This document shows positions 43,057 to 52,150 of a stretch of 64,000 nucleotides of DNA, piece by piece. The number at the start of each line of letters is the position of its first letter. Positions within the stretch are counted from its first letter, which is position 1. A model generated the notes under the pieces. It saw only the letters and a list, made by a program, of their open reading frames with translations. It did not search any database and had not been told where the DNA came from. The position numbers and the translations under genes were made by a program. This DNA is from Chloroflexota bacterium (GTDB taxonomy: Bacteria > Chloroflexota > Anaerolineae > Anaerolineales > Villigracilaceae), in assembly GCA_021824575.1 (NCBI GenBank), contig JAKAKJ010000021.1, forward strand, positions 1 to 64,000, written 5' to 3'.

Positions 43057-43944
43057 ATGTTCAAACATATCCTCGTCCCTCTCGATGGTTCAAATCTGTC
43101 AGAAGCCTCGCTGGCTCCTGCCGCTTTTTTGGCAGAACGTCTCAATTCGCCGGTGACACTCCTCCATGTCATCGAACAGGATGCACCGAGCGAGGTACAT
43201 AAAGAGCGGCACCTCACCACCCCCGAGGATGCTGAAACGTATCTGAAAGATGCCGCGCAGCGCGCCTTTCCGCCCAATGTCAGAGTCGAGACGCATGTGC
43301 ACACAGCGCCGGTTTCTGATGTAGCACAAAGCATTGTGGAGCACGCCGCAACTGAATTTCAGCCCGATCTCATCGTCACCTGTACTCACGGACGAAGCGG
43401 TGTGCATGACGTTCTTTTCGGAAGCATCGCCCAGCAAATTGTCGCACAGGGACAAACACCGTTGCTGCTGATCAAACCGGGAGGGACTCGCTTCAAACTG
43501 GACAAGATATTGATTCCGCTCGACCCGGACTCAATGCACGACGACAGCCTTTCCATATCAAAATCATTCGCCAGGAACTTTGATTGCGAGCTTCATCTAT
43601 TGAGTGTCATCCCCACTTTTTCAACACTGGCGGGCGCGCAGGCAGCCGCCGGGAATCTAATGCCTGTCACCACCCAAGCATTTCTCGATATGAAGGAAGA
43701 AAATGCCGGCAGGGATCTTCAGACTCATCTCGATGAGTTTCATAAGGATGCTTTGAAGGCATCCGCTGAAGTTGTGCGCGGTGACCCTGCATCCGTCATT
43801 GTCAAAATCGCGGAACAGTCAGAAGCAGATATGCTTATTTTGAGTACGCATCGCAGAGCAGGCATGGGTGCGTTCTGGGCGCGCAGCGTCGCGCCGAAAG
43901 TCGCACAGCGAACGAAGACGCCGCTTTTGTTGATACCACTTTAG
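43057..43944 (+). CDS. Tandem universal stress protein
   Basis: A 295-residue protein with two UspA domains. The first domain begins MFKHILVPLDGSNLSE and ends with the ATP-binding-type motif THGRSGVHDVLFGSIAQQIV; the second begins LDKILIPLDPDS and ends STHRRAGMGAFWARSVAPKV. ATG at 43057 lies 4 bases after the Nramp stop. It is likely co-transcribed with the metal genes and may serve in stress response. Confidence 0.92.
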   Translation: MFKHILVPLDGSNLSEASLAPAAFLAERLNSPVTLLHVIEQDAPSEVHKERHLTTPEDAETYLKDAAQRAFPPNVRVETHVHTAPVSDVAQSIVEHAATEFQPDLIVTCTHGRSGVHDVLFGSIAQQIVAQGQTPLLLIKPGGTRFKLDKILIPLDPDSMHDDSLSISKSFARNFDCELHLLSVIPTFSTLAGAQAAAGNLMPVTTQAFLDMKEENAGRDLQTHLDEFHKDALKASAEVVRGDPASVIVKIAEQSEADMLILSTHRRAGMGAFWARSVAPKVAQRTKTPLLLIPL

Positions 43945-43960
43945 ATGATCATTTATAACG

Positions 43961-44401
43961 ATGACACAACCTGACAAAATCAGCTGGGACGAGGCCCTCA
44001 GCACGGGAGAATCCAGCCTTGATAACCAGCACAAGGTTCTGATTGCCATTTTCAACGATCTGGCAGGCATGATCGAAAGCAGTCCAAGCAGAGACAGTGT
44101 TGCCAAAATTCTGTTGGCATTGAAGCATTATGCGGAATGGCATTTTTCCTGCGAAGAAGATTGCATGGAGAAATACAGCTGTCCCATAGCGGGCAACAAC
44201 AAGAAGGCCCATGCCATTTTCACGCAAAGACTTGAAAATTACGAGCGGGAATTTGCCAGCGCTGGCAGCGTAAGAGAGTTCGCGCTTCATGTGCACAACG
44301 ATCTTGCGCGGTGGATTTACGTCCACATTCTGGAAGTGGATACCAAGCTATATCACAGCATCCATTCGACTCCATTTCCAAAAGATGTTGGTCAAAAATA
44401 G
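43961..44401 (+). CDS. Bacteriohemerythrin
   Basis: A 146-residue di-iron oxygen-binding four-helix bundle. Ligands are visible as DNQHKVL, HYAEWHFSCEEDCME, KKAHAIF and HVHNDLARWIYVHILEVD, the full His/Glu/Asp set of hemerythrins. It starts 16 bases after the stress protein gene, in the presumed Mn/Fe operon. Roles in oxygen sensing or iron storage are known for the family. Confidence 0.92.
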   Translation: MTQPDKISWDEALSTGESSLDNQHKVLIAIFNDLAGMIESSPSRDSVAKILLALKHYAEWHFSCEEDCMEKYSCPIAGNNKKAHAIFTQRLENYEREFASAGSVREFALHVHNDLARWIYVHILEVDTKLYHSIHSTPFPKDVGQK

Positions 44402-44433
44402 CCCCCGCAACTTGACATCGCAAGGAGGATGTT

Positions 44434-45603
44434 TTGAACATAAAGGATCAAGCAAAATTTATCAGCGGACTGAAAGAAGCCTTGCGAAAAGAACGGGCGA
44501 GTCGAAGAATTTATTACGCGCTTGCCCAACGCGAATCAAATGAAGCGCGCCGAAAAGCTTTGATCGGCCTGGCGGAGACGGAGGCGGGTCACGCCACGCG
44601 ATGGAGTGCGCGTCTCAAAGAACTTGGTGCGGATGTTCCCTCCGATCGCGACACATTACGCGATCGGATTTGGCGCTGGGTGCTGATCCAAAGTGGAACA
44701 GACAATGCGTTGAAACGCATCGAAAGCGCCGAGGATTCGGATACAGAAATGTACGAGGCATTGGCGCAACTTGCGCCCAACGATACAGTTCAATCGGAAA
44801 TCCATTCAGTCCTACACGATGAAACGGTTCACGGCGGCGCGATGCAAAAAACAAGCGCCGCGACAAACGCCCCTCTCGGCCCACAGACAATGCTGGATAC
44901 CATCCTTCATCGTGAAAGTTGGCATCGCCGAGGCGGCGGTTGGATCGGCCAAGCCATTTATGGAGCGAATGATGGACTGGGTTCTGTCTTTGGAATCGTT
45001 TCTGGAGTTGCGGGCGCAACTGCAGGCGGTCCGGCCGTTTTGATTGCAGGGTTGGCCGGTATGTTGGCATCAGCTCTATCCATGGGTTCCGGAGCGTATC
45101 TTGCGACTAAAGCTGAACGCGAGGTTCAGGAAGCTGAGATTCGACGCGAACGTCAGGAGCTTGAAATACACCCTGAAGAGGAAGAGGAAGAACTGGCACT
45201 TTTCTATCAGCTCAAAGGTGTGCCGGAAGATGAAGCAAAAACACTGGCTGCGCGTTTGATCGCGCAACCGGAGTCTGCGCTCAAGACTTTGGGAAGTGAA
45301 GAGCTTGGTTTATCCGAGCAATCCTTCCCAAATCCGTGGGTTGCTGCGTTGTCAGCAACACTGTCAACCGCCACTGGCGCCTTCATTCCAATCGTGCCAT
45401 TTTTCTTCACCGAGGGTTATCCGGCAATCATTGCATCCTTTGCCATCAGCACATTAGCGCATTTCATAATCGGCGCGGCAAAAACAGTTGTAACGGGATT
45501 AAGTCCATGGAAAAGCGGCGCAGAAATGACCATCGTTGGTCTTGGCGAGGCTCTCATTACATACGGATTGGGACTCGTATTTGGCCCGGTTGTAAAACAA
45601 TAA
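44434..45603 (+). CDS. Ferritin-like domain fused to VIT1/CCC1 transporter (MbfA-like)
   Basis: A 389-residue protein: residues 1-145 are a rubrerythrin/ferritin-like bundle (EALRKERASRRIYYALAQRE, ETEAGHATRWSARL, LHDETVHGG), and residues 165-389 a VIT1/CCC1 iron/manganese transporter with five helices (IYGANDGLGSVFGIVSGVAGA, SMGSGAYLATKAEREV, and the C-terminal GLGEALITYGLG). Such fusions (MbfA-type) export iron. The start is TTG at 44434: AAGGAGG lies 5 bases before it, and the nearby ATG at 44429 is blocked by a stop after two codons. It is a paralogue of the gene at 60749. Confidence 0.9.
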   Translation: MNIKDQAKFISGLKEALRKERASRRIYYALAQRESNEARRKALIGLAETEAGHATRWSARLKELGADVPSDRDTLRDRIWRWVLIQSGTDNALKRIESAEDSDTEMYEALAQLAPNDTVQSEIHSVLHDETVHGGAMQKTSAATNAPLGPQTMLDTILHRESWHRRGGGWIGQAIYGANDGLGSVFGIVSGVAGATAGGPAVLIAGLAGMLASALSMGSGAYLATKAEREVQEAEIRRERQELEIHPEEEEEELALFYQLKGVPEDEAKTLAARLIAQPESALKTLGSEELGLSEQSFPNPWVAALSATLSTATGAFIPIVPFFFTEGYPAIIASFAISTLAHFIIGAAKTVVTGLSPWKSGAEMTIVGLGEALITYGLGLVFGPVVKQ

Positions 45604-45615
45604 AGGTGTAATATC

Positions 45616-45652
45616 AAAAAGGCCTGGACGCTTTCGCTATCCAGACCTTTTT
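45616..45652. terminator. Bidirectional terminator after the VIT1-like gene
   Basis: AAAAAGGCCTGGA (45616-45628) and TCCAGACCTTTTT (45640-45652) pair with one mismatch around an 11-base loop. It separates convergent genes. Confidence 0.8.
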
Positions 45653-45669
45653 GCTTCATGGGCTTGCAA

Positions 45670-46146
45670 TTAAGGATTTGCTTGTCCCCAGCGCCCGCCC
45701 CGCATCATTCCGGACCCAATCGGTTGGCCGGTTCCATTGCACGGACCAACGCCTGCGCCCATTCCGTAACCGAATCCGCCCCGGCCAAAACCACGCGACT
45801 TCATCCATGTGGACTGGTCAGCGGTGATGACACCCGCAGCCACAGCCGCGTCCAAAGCCTTTGAACGCGCGTCCGCCAAAAGCGTCGGAATCTGATCCGC
45901 TGCGATTCCCTGCGAGAGGGCGATCTGGTAAACAGTCTCGCCATTCGTAAGGCGGGACTCCAGCACGTCGGGCGTCAGCTTTAAAGCATCAGCATAGGCC
46001 TTGATGATGTAATCGTGCAGCGGGCCTTCGCCGCTGGAGATCATCGGGCCACGTCCCCCGCCAAAGCCCTGAGCGGCAGCCGCACCCACACCCACTACGC
46101 TCAGCGCAGCCAATAACAATACAACGATCAATAGGGTTTTCTTCAT
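45670..46146 (-). CDS. Secreted glycine-rich protein of unknown function
   Basis: A 158-residue exported protein with a signal peptide (MKKTLLIVVLLLAALSVVGVGAAAAQG), a Gly/Arg-rich segment, a helical domain (about residues 40-115: DYIIKAYADALKLTPDVLESRLTNG, repeated ALSQGIAADQ, AGVITADQSTWMKSRG) and a Gly-rich C-terminal tail. This layout resembles short helical proteins that repeat in many Gram-positive and Chloroflexi genomes (DUF2680-like), but the name is tentative. ATG at 46146 fits the GGAG spacing better than the ATG two codons earlier. Confidence 0.65.
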   Translation of the reverse strand: MKKTLLIVVLLLAALSVVGVGAAAAQGFGGGRGPMISSGEGPLHDYIIKAYADALKLTPDVLESRLTNGETVYQIALSQGIAADQIPTLLADARSKALDAAVAAGVITADQSTWMKSRGFGRGGFGYGMGAGVGPCNGTGQPIGSGMMRGGRWGQANP

Positions 46147-46360
46147 GTTCATACTCCTTTACGATTTTCAGCAAAATCTTCCTGCTGATATGCGTAAAGA
46201 ATACTGCGCAAGTGTAAAGAATTTGTGAAGAGCGGTCAAAGGTTTTGAAAAGAAAAAATTGTCAATCCAATTCGCCGCAGATAAACGCGTTCGTGGTTGG
46301 AACTCTTCAAGAAACAGCCTCTTGGTCGATTCGGGACGCCAGCCCAACACTGACCGCTGC

Positions 46361-48412
46361 CTATTCATCCCCTGCCAACAATTTGATTCGCTCCCACGGT
46401 TTCAAGTCTGCTTCATCCGCGAGTATCGCTTTCAGTTCATACATTTCATCACGGAGTGCAGCAGCCTTCTCGAACTCGAGATTCTTCGCGGCTTCTTTCA
46501 TCTGCTTTTCCATCTCGTGGATGATCTTCTCCAATTCGCCACGCGAAGTTTTATCGTGTTTCGTGCGATACGCGGCCTTCCCCTCGCCGACAGCCATCGC
46601 CCGTTCTTTGCCTTCACCTGACAATTGATCGGTCAAATCGCGGATCGCCTTGTGAATACTGACCGGCGTGATGTCATGATCCTGGTTATATTTGATTTGC
46701 TTGGCGCGGCGGCGATTCGTTTCAGTAATGGCGGCGTTCATCGAGTCGGTGATGTGATCTGCGTACATGATGACACGCCCATTCACATGACGGGCTGCCC
46801 GGCCAATGGTCTGGATCAGAGCCGTTTCGGAGCGAAGGAAACCTTCCTTATCCGCGTCCAAAATCGCAACGAGTGAAACTTCCGGCAAATCGAGTCCTTC
46901 GCGCAGAAGATTGATTCCAACGATCACATCGAAGACGCCAAGCCGCAAATCGCGCAGGATGCCGACACGTTCGAGCGTTTCCACTTCCGAATGCAAATAA
47001 TGGACTTTGATTCCAAGCTCCATCAGGTAATCAGACAAATCTTCGGCCATGCGTTTCGTTAAGGTTGTGACGAGAACGCGTTCGCCTCGTTCGACGCGCT
47101 GACGGATCTCGCCAATCAAGTTATCCACCTGCCCGGCAATCGGTCGAACTTCCACTTCAGGATCAACCAAACCTGTCGGGCGGATGATCTGTTCCGCAAC
47201 TTGCTCGGCACGTCCCATTTCGTATGGCCCCGGTGTGGCAGACATGTAGATCGTGTATCCCATGCGCTGTTCGAACTCATCGAACTTGAGCGGACGATTA
47301 TCCACTGCACTTGGCAACCGGAAGCCATATTCGACCAGAGTCTCTTTGCGCGAACGATCGCCGTTGTACATGCCGCGGATTTGCGGAACAGTCATGTGAC
47401 TCTCATCAATGACAAGCAAATATTCGCTCGGCAAAAAGTCAATCATTGTCCACGGGTGCGTGCCCGGTGCGCGGCGATCCAAATGACGCGAATAATTTTC
47501 GATGCCAGAGCAATAACCGACTTCTTTCAGCATTTCAAGATCATAACGCGTCCGCTGTTCGATTCGCTGCGCCTCGATCAATTTGCCCTCGGACTTGAAC
47601 AACGCCATCCGTTCTTCAAGTTCTTTCTCAATATCAGCGATGGCGTCCTTCATGCGATCTGTGTCGGTGAGATATTGCTTGGCTGGGTAAATCGAAATTT
47701 CTTTTGGCTCGTCAAAAACTTCACCGGTCAATGGATTGAACTGTATCATTCGCTCCACTTCATCGCCGAAGAACGTGATGCGGAATCCGCGCTTGTCTTC
47801 ATACGCCGGGATGATCTCCAGCGTATCGCCCCGCACGCGAAATGTGCCAGGGCGCAGTTCCATGTCGTTGCGCTGATATTGCGATTCGATCAGCTGTCGT
47901 ATCAGCGCGTTGCGCCGATACAACTGTCCGATCTGCAAAACAACCGTTCCCTTGCCAAATTCTTCAGGACTTCCCAAACCGTAAATGCAGGACACAGACG
48001 CAACAACAATCACATCTTTTCGGGAAACCAGTGAAGTCGTTGCCGCCAGCCGCAGACGCTCGATTTCCTCGTTGATCTCTGTTTCTTTCTCGATATAAAG
48101 ATCATGCCGTGGAACATAAGCCTCCGGCTGGTAGTAATCATAATAAGAAACAAAATACTCGACCGCATTTTCAGGAAAGAACTCTTTGAACTCAGCATAA
48201 AGCTGCGCGGCGAGGGTTTTGTTGTGCGCCATGACGAGGGCGGGCATCTGCAATTGTTCGATGATGGATGCAACAGTAAATGTTTTACCCGTCGCTGTCG
48301 CGCCGAGCAAAACCTGGTTCTTCATTCCCTTGCGGACGCCATCTACAAGCTGGGCAATCGCTTCGGGTTGGTCACCAGTCGGTTGAAATGGAGCGTGAAG
48401 CTTAAAGGTCAT
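46361..48412 (-). CDS. uvrB: Excinuclease ABC subunit B
   Basis: UvrB is the damage-verifying helicase-like subunit of nucleotide excision repair. The 683-residue protein has Walker [11 protein letters not shown], the beta-hairpin region ([22 protein letters not shown]), helicase motifs DESHMTVPQ and GRAARHVNG, and the C-terminal UVR domain that binds UvrC. Length is as usual. It is transcribed alone; no uvrA or uvrC is nearby. Confidence 0.97.
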   Translation of the reverse strand: MTFKLHAPFQPTGDQPEAIAQLVDGVRKGMKNQVLLGATATGKTFTVASIIEQLQMPALVMAHNKTLAAQLYAEFKEFFPENAVEYFVSYYDYYQPEAYVPRHDLYIEKETEINEEIERLRLAATTSLVSRKDVIVVASVSCIYGLGSPEEFGKGTVVLQIGQLYRRNALIRQLIESQYQRNDMELRPGTFRVRGDTLEIIPAYEDKRGFRITFFGDEVERMIQFNPLTGEVFDEPKEISIYPAKQYLTDTDRMKDAIADIEKELEERMALFKSEGKLIEAQRIEQRTRYDLEMLKEVGYCSGIENYSRHLDRRAPGTHPWTMIDFLPSEYLLVIDESHMTVPQIRGMYNGDRSRKETLVEYGFRLPSAVDNRPLKFDEFEQRMGYTIYMSATPGPYEMGRAEQVAEQIIRPTGLVDPEVEVRPIAGQVDNLIGEIRQRVERGERVLVTTLTKRMAEDLSDYLMELGIKVHYLHSEVETLERVGILRDLRLGVFDVIVGINLLREGLDLPEVSLVAILDADKEGFLRSETALIQTIGRAARHVNGRVIMYADHITDSMNAAITETNRRRAKQIKYNQDHDITPVSIHKAIRDLTDQLSGEGKERAMAVGEGKAAYRTKHDKTSRGELEKIIHEMEKQMKEAAKNLEFEKAAALRDEMYELKAILADEADLKPWERIKLLAGDE

Positions 48413-48450
48413 CGGAGCTCTTTTCTGTAAAGAACGTGCGTTCTATTATA

Positions 48451-50292
48451 TCACCCCATTCGCAAATGATACGGCACGTCAATTACCACGCGCTCCAAAC
48501 CCGATTTGCGGCGTCCATAAAGAAAAGCGGCCTTCAACAGCAACGCGGTTTGATTATGAAGCAGGTTTTGCCACCAACTGGTTGTGACAAATTCAGGCAG
48601 CACGACCACAGCCAACTGCCCGTCGTTTTGTTCCGTATCGGTCTTGTCCAGATATTCCAGCAGCGGACCAATTAATGAACGATACGGCGACGGGACAATG
48701 ACCAGCGGAATATCCGGCCACCATTCCTTCCACTCTTCGCTCACGCGAGGCCCGGAGCCGGGCTCCATTTCGACGTAGACGGCAGTCACATGGGCCGAGA
48801 TGGACTGTGCGAATCTCACCGCGTTGACCATGCCGCGATGCACGCCCGAAATTGGAATCACAATCCGAGCCGGGCTGACCGGCCGCAGCGAAGGAGGTAA
48901 CCCATGCAATGAAAGCTGCTCGCGCACTTCCTGATAATGCAGGCGAATCCGGTGAAACGCCAATACCATAAGCGGAATCAGCAGGATTGTAATCCATGCG
49001 CCGCCCGTGAATTTGCTGATTGCCACAACGATCAGCGTTGTTCCGGTTGCCAGCGCACCGAGACCATTGATAAAGGATTTCCATGTCCAGCCGCGGCCAT
49101 GCTCCTTCAGCCAGTGCAAAACCATGCCGGATTGCGAAAGCGTAAACGCCAAAAATGCACCAACCGCAAACAGCGGGACGAGCAAATGCGAATCGCCTTC
49201 GAATAAAATGATGAGCGCGGCTGTTCCTCCGCTTAACAAAACAACGCCATTTGTAAACGCCAGCCGATCACCCAGGCTGCTCAATTGACGCGGCAGGAAG
49301 CCATCCTGTGCGAGAATCGCCGCCAGGCGCGGGAAGCCTGCAAAACTTGTATTCGCCGCGACGGTCAAGATGGCAAGCGTGGCAAATTGAATAATAAAAT
49401 AAAACGGGCCTGTCCCAATCAACCGCCGCGCGAGCGCGGAAAGAATCGTCTCTTGCGGCCCGGCAGTGACAACAAAGAAACGCGTCAACGCAATCGTGCC
49501 GAGAAAAAGAGTCGCCATCAGAAATGCCATAATCAGCAATGTCCGGCCGGCGTTTTTTGATTCCGGAGATTCAAAAGCGGGAACGCCATTGCTGATGGCT
49601 TCGACGCCAGTCAGTGCGGTGCTGCCAGTTGAAAAGGCATGAAGGATTAGGAAAAGCGTCAATGGTTGAAGAACAGGAATGGAAACGGCATTCAGCGGAG
49701 TCGGGCCCTCAATAAAAAGCCGGACGAGTCCTATAACAATCATGATGAGATAGGTGATAATAAAAAAATAGACGGGAACCGCCATGGCTGTCCCCGTCTC
49801 CTGCAGTCCGCGCAGGTTGAGCAGAGTAATGACCAGTAGAAGAAAAAGCGCAATGATGACGCGGTACGGCCAAAGTCCCGGAAACGCCGAAGCGATGGCC
49901 GCCACACCCGCTGTCAGGCTGACCGCCGCGTTCAGCAGATAATCTATCAACAAAGCGGCCGCCGCGATCAGTCCGGGAATCGTCCCAAGATTCGAACGCG
50001 CAACGATATACGATCCGCCGCCGTTTGGGTATGCATGAATGGTTTGAAAATAGGACAACGCAACAATCGCAAGCAGACTTCCAATCGCGATGCTGATCGG
50101 CCACGCATAAGCGAGTCCCGCTGTGCCAGCCACAACCAAACCCAGATAAATTTCCTGGTTGGCATACGCAATGGACGCCAACGCATCAGGCGAGAACGCT
50201 GCCAGCGCACGCAATTTATTCAAACGCTTATGCCCGGCAGAGATCGTTGGTAAAGCCGGACCAATAATCCAATCTTTTAGATGAGTAAGCAT
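48451..50292 (-). CDS. APC-superfamily amino acid/polyamine permease-like protein with C-terminal cytosolic domain
   Basis: A 613-residue protein with about twelve membrane helices in the first 470 residues (GHKRLNKLRALAAFSPDALASIAYANQE, the unwound-helix sequence GGSYIVARSNLGTIPGLIAAAALLIDYLL) and a soluble C-terminal domain (about residues 480-600, UspA-like: RIVIPISGVHRGMVNAVRFAQSISAHVTAVYVE). It probably imports amino acids or small cations by proton or sodium coupling. The extra domain may be regulatory. The substrate is not predictable. Confidence 0.85.
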   Translation of the reverse strand: MLTHLKDWIIGPALPTISAGHKRLNKLRALAAFSPDALASIAYANQEIYLGLVVAGTAGLAYAWPISIAIGSLLAIVALSYFQTIHAYPNGGGSYIVARSNLGTIPGLIAAAALLIDYLLNAAVSLTAGVAAIASAFPGLWPYRVIIALFLLLVITLLNLRGLQETGTAMAVPVYFFIITYLIMIVIGLVRLFIEGPTPLNAVSIPVLQPLTLFLILHAFSTGSTALTGVEAISNGVPAFESPESKNAGRTLLIMAFLMATLFLGTIALTRFFVVTAGPQETILSALARRLIGTGPFYFIIQFATLAILTVAANTSFAGFPRLAAILAQDGFLPRQLSSLGDRLAFTNGVVLLSGGTAALIILFEGDSHLLVPLFAVGAFLAFTLSQSGMVLHWLKEHGRGWTWKSFINGLGALATGTTLIVVAISKFTGGAWITILLIPLMVLAFHRIRLHYQEVREQLSLHGLPPSLRPVSPARIVIPISGVHRGMVNAVRFAQSISAHVTAVYVEMEPGSGPRVSEEWKEWWPDIPLVIVPSPYRSLIGPLLEYLDKTDTEQNDGQLAVVVLPEFVTTSWWQNLLHNQTALLLKAAFLYGRRKSGLERVVIDVPYHLRMG

Positions 50293-50371
50293 AAATCTCT
50301 CCTCGTGAATCCAGCACGATTATAAACTCAATAACCTGCTATACTTTTCAAAGAAAGGCAAAAGAGAATCT

Positions 50372-50875
50372 ATGAGTGCAAAGCAAATTACCATGCAACC
50401 CAACAAACGAATCGCACTGGTGGCTCACGATAACAAGAAACAGGATTTGGTCGAATGGGCCAAGTTCAACCGGGACCTGCTCGCGCATCATGAAGTATTT
50501 GCCACCGGCACAACGGGCGAGATGCTCGAACGCGAACTTGGCTTTGAGATCATCAAACTGCAAAGCGGGCCTTTGGGCGGCGACCAGCAAATCGGCGCAA
50601 TGATCGTGGATGATACGATCAACTTCCTGATCTTTTTCTGGGACCCGCTCGAGCCAATGCCGCACGACCCGGACGTCAAGGCGCTTCTCCGAATGGCCGC
50701 AGTCTGGAACATCCCGATTGCCTGTAACCGCGCCTCCGCGGATTTTATGATTTCATCTCCGCTGATGGACAGCGAATACAATCGCCTTGTCCCAGATTAT
50801 GATGGCTACCGGAAACGGAAGATTCCTGTGCCTGAGGCAATGCATAAAAGTGCAAAAGCTTCCGAGTCAAAATGA
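50372..50875 (+). CDS. mgsA: Methylglyoxal synthase
   Basis: Converts dihydroxyacetone phosphate to methylglyoxal and phosphate. The 167-residue protein shows RIALVAHDNKKQDL with the catalytic Asp/His-type segment, FATGTTGEML (phosphate binding), GPLGGDQQIGAMI with the catalytic Asp, and FFWDPLEPMPHDPDVKALLRMA. TATACT at 50339-50344 is a plausible -10, and AAAGAG lies before the ATG. It diverges from the permease gene. Confidence 0.95.
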   Translation: MSAKQITMQPNKRIALVAHDNKKQDLVEWAKFNRDLLAHHEVFATGTTGEMLERELGFEIIKLQSGPLGGDQQIGAMIVDDTINFLIFFWDPLEPMPHDPDVKALLRMAAVWNIPIACNRASADFMISSPLMDSEYNRLVPDYDGYRKRKIPVPEAMHKSAKASESK

Positions 50876-50898
50876 ATGTCACACCGCGCCGAAGATTT

Positions 50899-50970
50899 TA
50901 AACCGCGAAGACTGCCGAGATCGCGAAGAAAATATAAAAGGCTTTGCGCCCTTCGCACACTTCGCGGCTT
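50899..50970. repeat. Intergenic imperfect inverted repeat ('cgcgaag' type)
   Basis: The left half AAACCGCGAAGACTGCCGAG is partly complementary to the right half CTTCGCACACTTCGCGGCTT. It is of the same short-period class as the elements at 14584-14735, 20100-20170 and 60470-60560. Confidence 0.45.
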
Positions 50971-51008
50971 GATCCAGTGTCCACCTTGGATAAATACAGG
51001 TAATCACA

Positions 51009-51572
51009 ATGAACATCACCCAAACTTTATACACCTCCACGCGCGCGGAATGGCGGAAGTGGTTGAAGAAGAACTACAAAACAGAAAAAGAAATCTGGCT
51101 GGTGTATTACAAGAAGTCCAGCGGAAAGCCGCGCATCGAATATAATGCCGCAGTGGAAGAAGCCTTATGCTTTGGCTGGATAGACAGCAACGTCAAGAAG
51201 ATAGATGAAGAAAGCCACGCCCAGCGATTCTCGCCGCGGAAACCAAAAAGCAGTTACTCACAGGCAAACAAGGAAAGATTGCGAAAACTTGTTACCGAGG
51301 GCAAAGTGATGAAGGATGTGCTCACTACTCTCGGCAATATTTCAGAAGAGAAGTTCAAAATCCCTGCCGATATTTTAAAAGCCATAAAGGCCAATAAAAC
51401 AGCTTGGAAGAATTTCAAAAACTTCTCTGAAACCTATAAACGAATTAGAATTGCTTTTATTGATGGAGCAAGGAAGCGACCTGAAGAATTCAAAAAGCGA
51501 TTGAATAATTTTATCAAGATGACAGAGAAGAATAAACAGTTTGGATTTGGTGGAATCGAGAAATATTATTGA
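51009..51572 (+). CDS. YdeI/OmpD-associated family protein
   Basis: A 187-residue soluble protein of the YdeI (bacteriocin protection) family. It has the N-terminal RAEWRKWLKKNYKTEKEIWLVYYKK, the family signature ALCFGWIDSNVKKID and the Lys-rich C-terminal end FIKMTEKNKQFGFGGIEKYY. It is AT- and Lys-rich relative to neighbouring genes, which suggests acquisition. A remnant of its last 18 codons recurs after the next gene. Biochemical role unknown. Confidence 0.85.
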   Translation: MNITQTLYTSTRAEWRKWLKKNYKTEKEIWLVYYKKSSGKPRIEYNAAVEEALCFGWIDSNVKKIDEESHAQRFSPRKPKSSYSQANKERLRKLVTEGKVMKDVLTTLGNISEEKFKIPADILKAIKANKTAWKNFKNFSETYKRIRIAFIDGARKRPEEFKKRLNNFIKMTEKNKQFGFGGIEKYY

Positions 51573-51593
51573 ATAAGCAGAAGGCAGTTTGCC

Positions 51594-52088
51594 ATGCATC
51601 ATAATCGTGAGGAAGTTATCAAACGCGCCACCCACGAGTTTAAGCTCCTTGATCATCTCGTTGCAAACTTGACAAATCAGGATTGGAAGCGACGCGTGCC
51701 CCGGCCTGAAACCAAAGATCCTTGGACTGCGAAGGATGCACTGGCTCATATCACACACTTTAAGGCAAATATTATCCGCTCCATCAAAGGACAACGCAAA
51801 CCGCCCGAGGAGCGCGGGCTGAACATAACCGAAGAAAATCATGTCATCTACATGCGCTGGCGGAATCGCCCACCGCAGGAAGTCCTTGCCTGGCACAGAC
51901 AAGTTCAGAAGGATTTGCTTGCGGCACTGAGAGCCGCGCCCGATGAATGGTTCACCGGCAGGGATCGCAGACCGGAATGGCCTTATGATCTTGATGCTCA
52001 TTCTGCATATCACCGAATTAAAGATATTGAGCAGGCGCTGGCGGTGACAGCCCGCAAAACCAGTCGCAAGAATCCTAAAGGCAACTGA
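51594..52088 (+). CDS. DinB-like / maleylpyruvate isomerase-like four-helix protein
   Basis: A 164-residue protein of the DinB superfamily. Conserved segments are KDPWTAKDALAHITHFKANI near residue 45 (first histidines) and a last helix AYHRIKDIEQAL with histidine near residue 140. The arrangement fits thiol-dependent metalloenzymes such as ClbS-like or mycothiol-dependent proteins, but a substrate cannot be assigned. It starts 21 bases after the YdeI-like gene. Confidence 0.75.
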   Translation: MHHNREEVIKRATHEFKLLDHLVANLTNQDWKRRVPRPETKDPWTAKDALAHITHFKANIIRSIKGQRKPPEERGLNITEENHVIYMRWRNRPPQEVLAWHRQVQKDLLAALRAAPDEWFTGRDRRPEWPYDLDAHSAYHRIKDIEQALAVTARKTSRKNPKGN

Positions 52089-52144
52089 ATTATTTCACCA
52101 AGATGACGAAGAAGAACAAGCAGCTTGGGTTTAAAGGGATTGAC
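52088..52144 (+). pseudogene. Remnant of a YdeI-family C-terminus
   Basis: In the frame that starts at 52088 the sequence encodes NYFTKMTKKNKQLGFKGID, which matches the end of the protein encoded at 51009-51572 (FIKMTEKNKQFGFGGIE) at most positions. Nothing upstream in this frame is YdeI-like, because it lies inside the DinB-like gene. It is a decayed copy of a YdeI gene tail. Confidence 0.7.
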
Positions 52145-52150
52145 TTGATT

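Noticed and set aside
44429-44437. ATG start at 44429 for the ferritin-VIT1 gene
   Set aside because: It is followed by a stop after two codons (ATG TTT TGA); the TTG at 44434 is in the correct frame with proper spacing to AAGGAGG.
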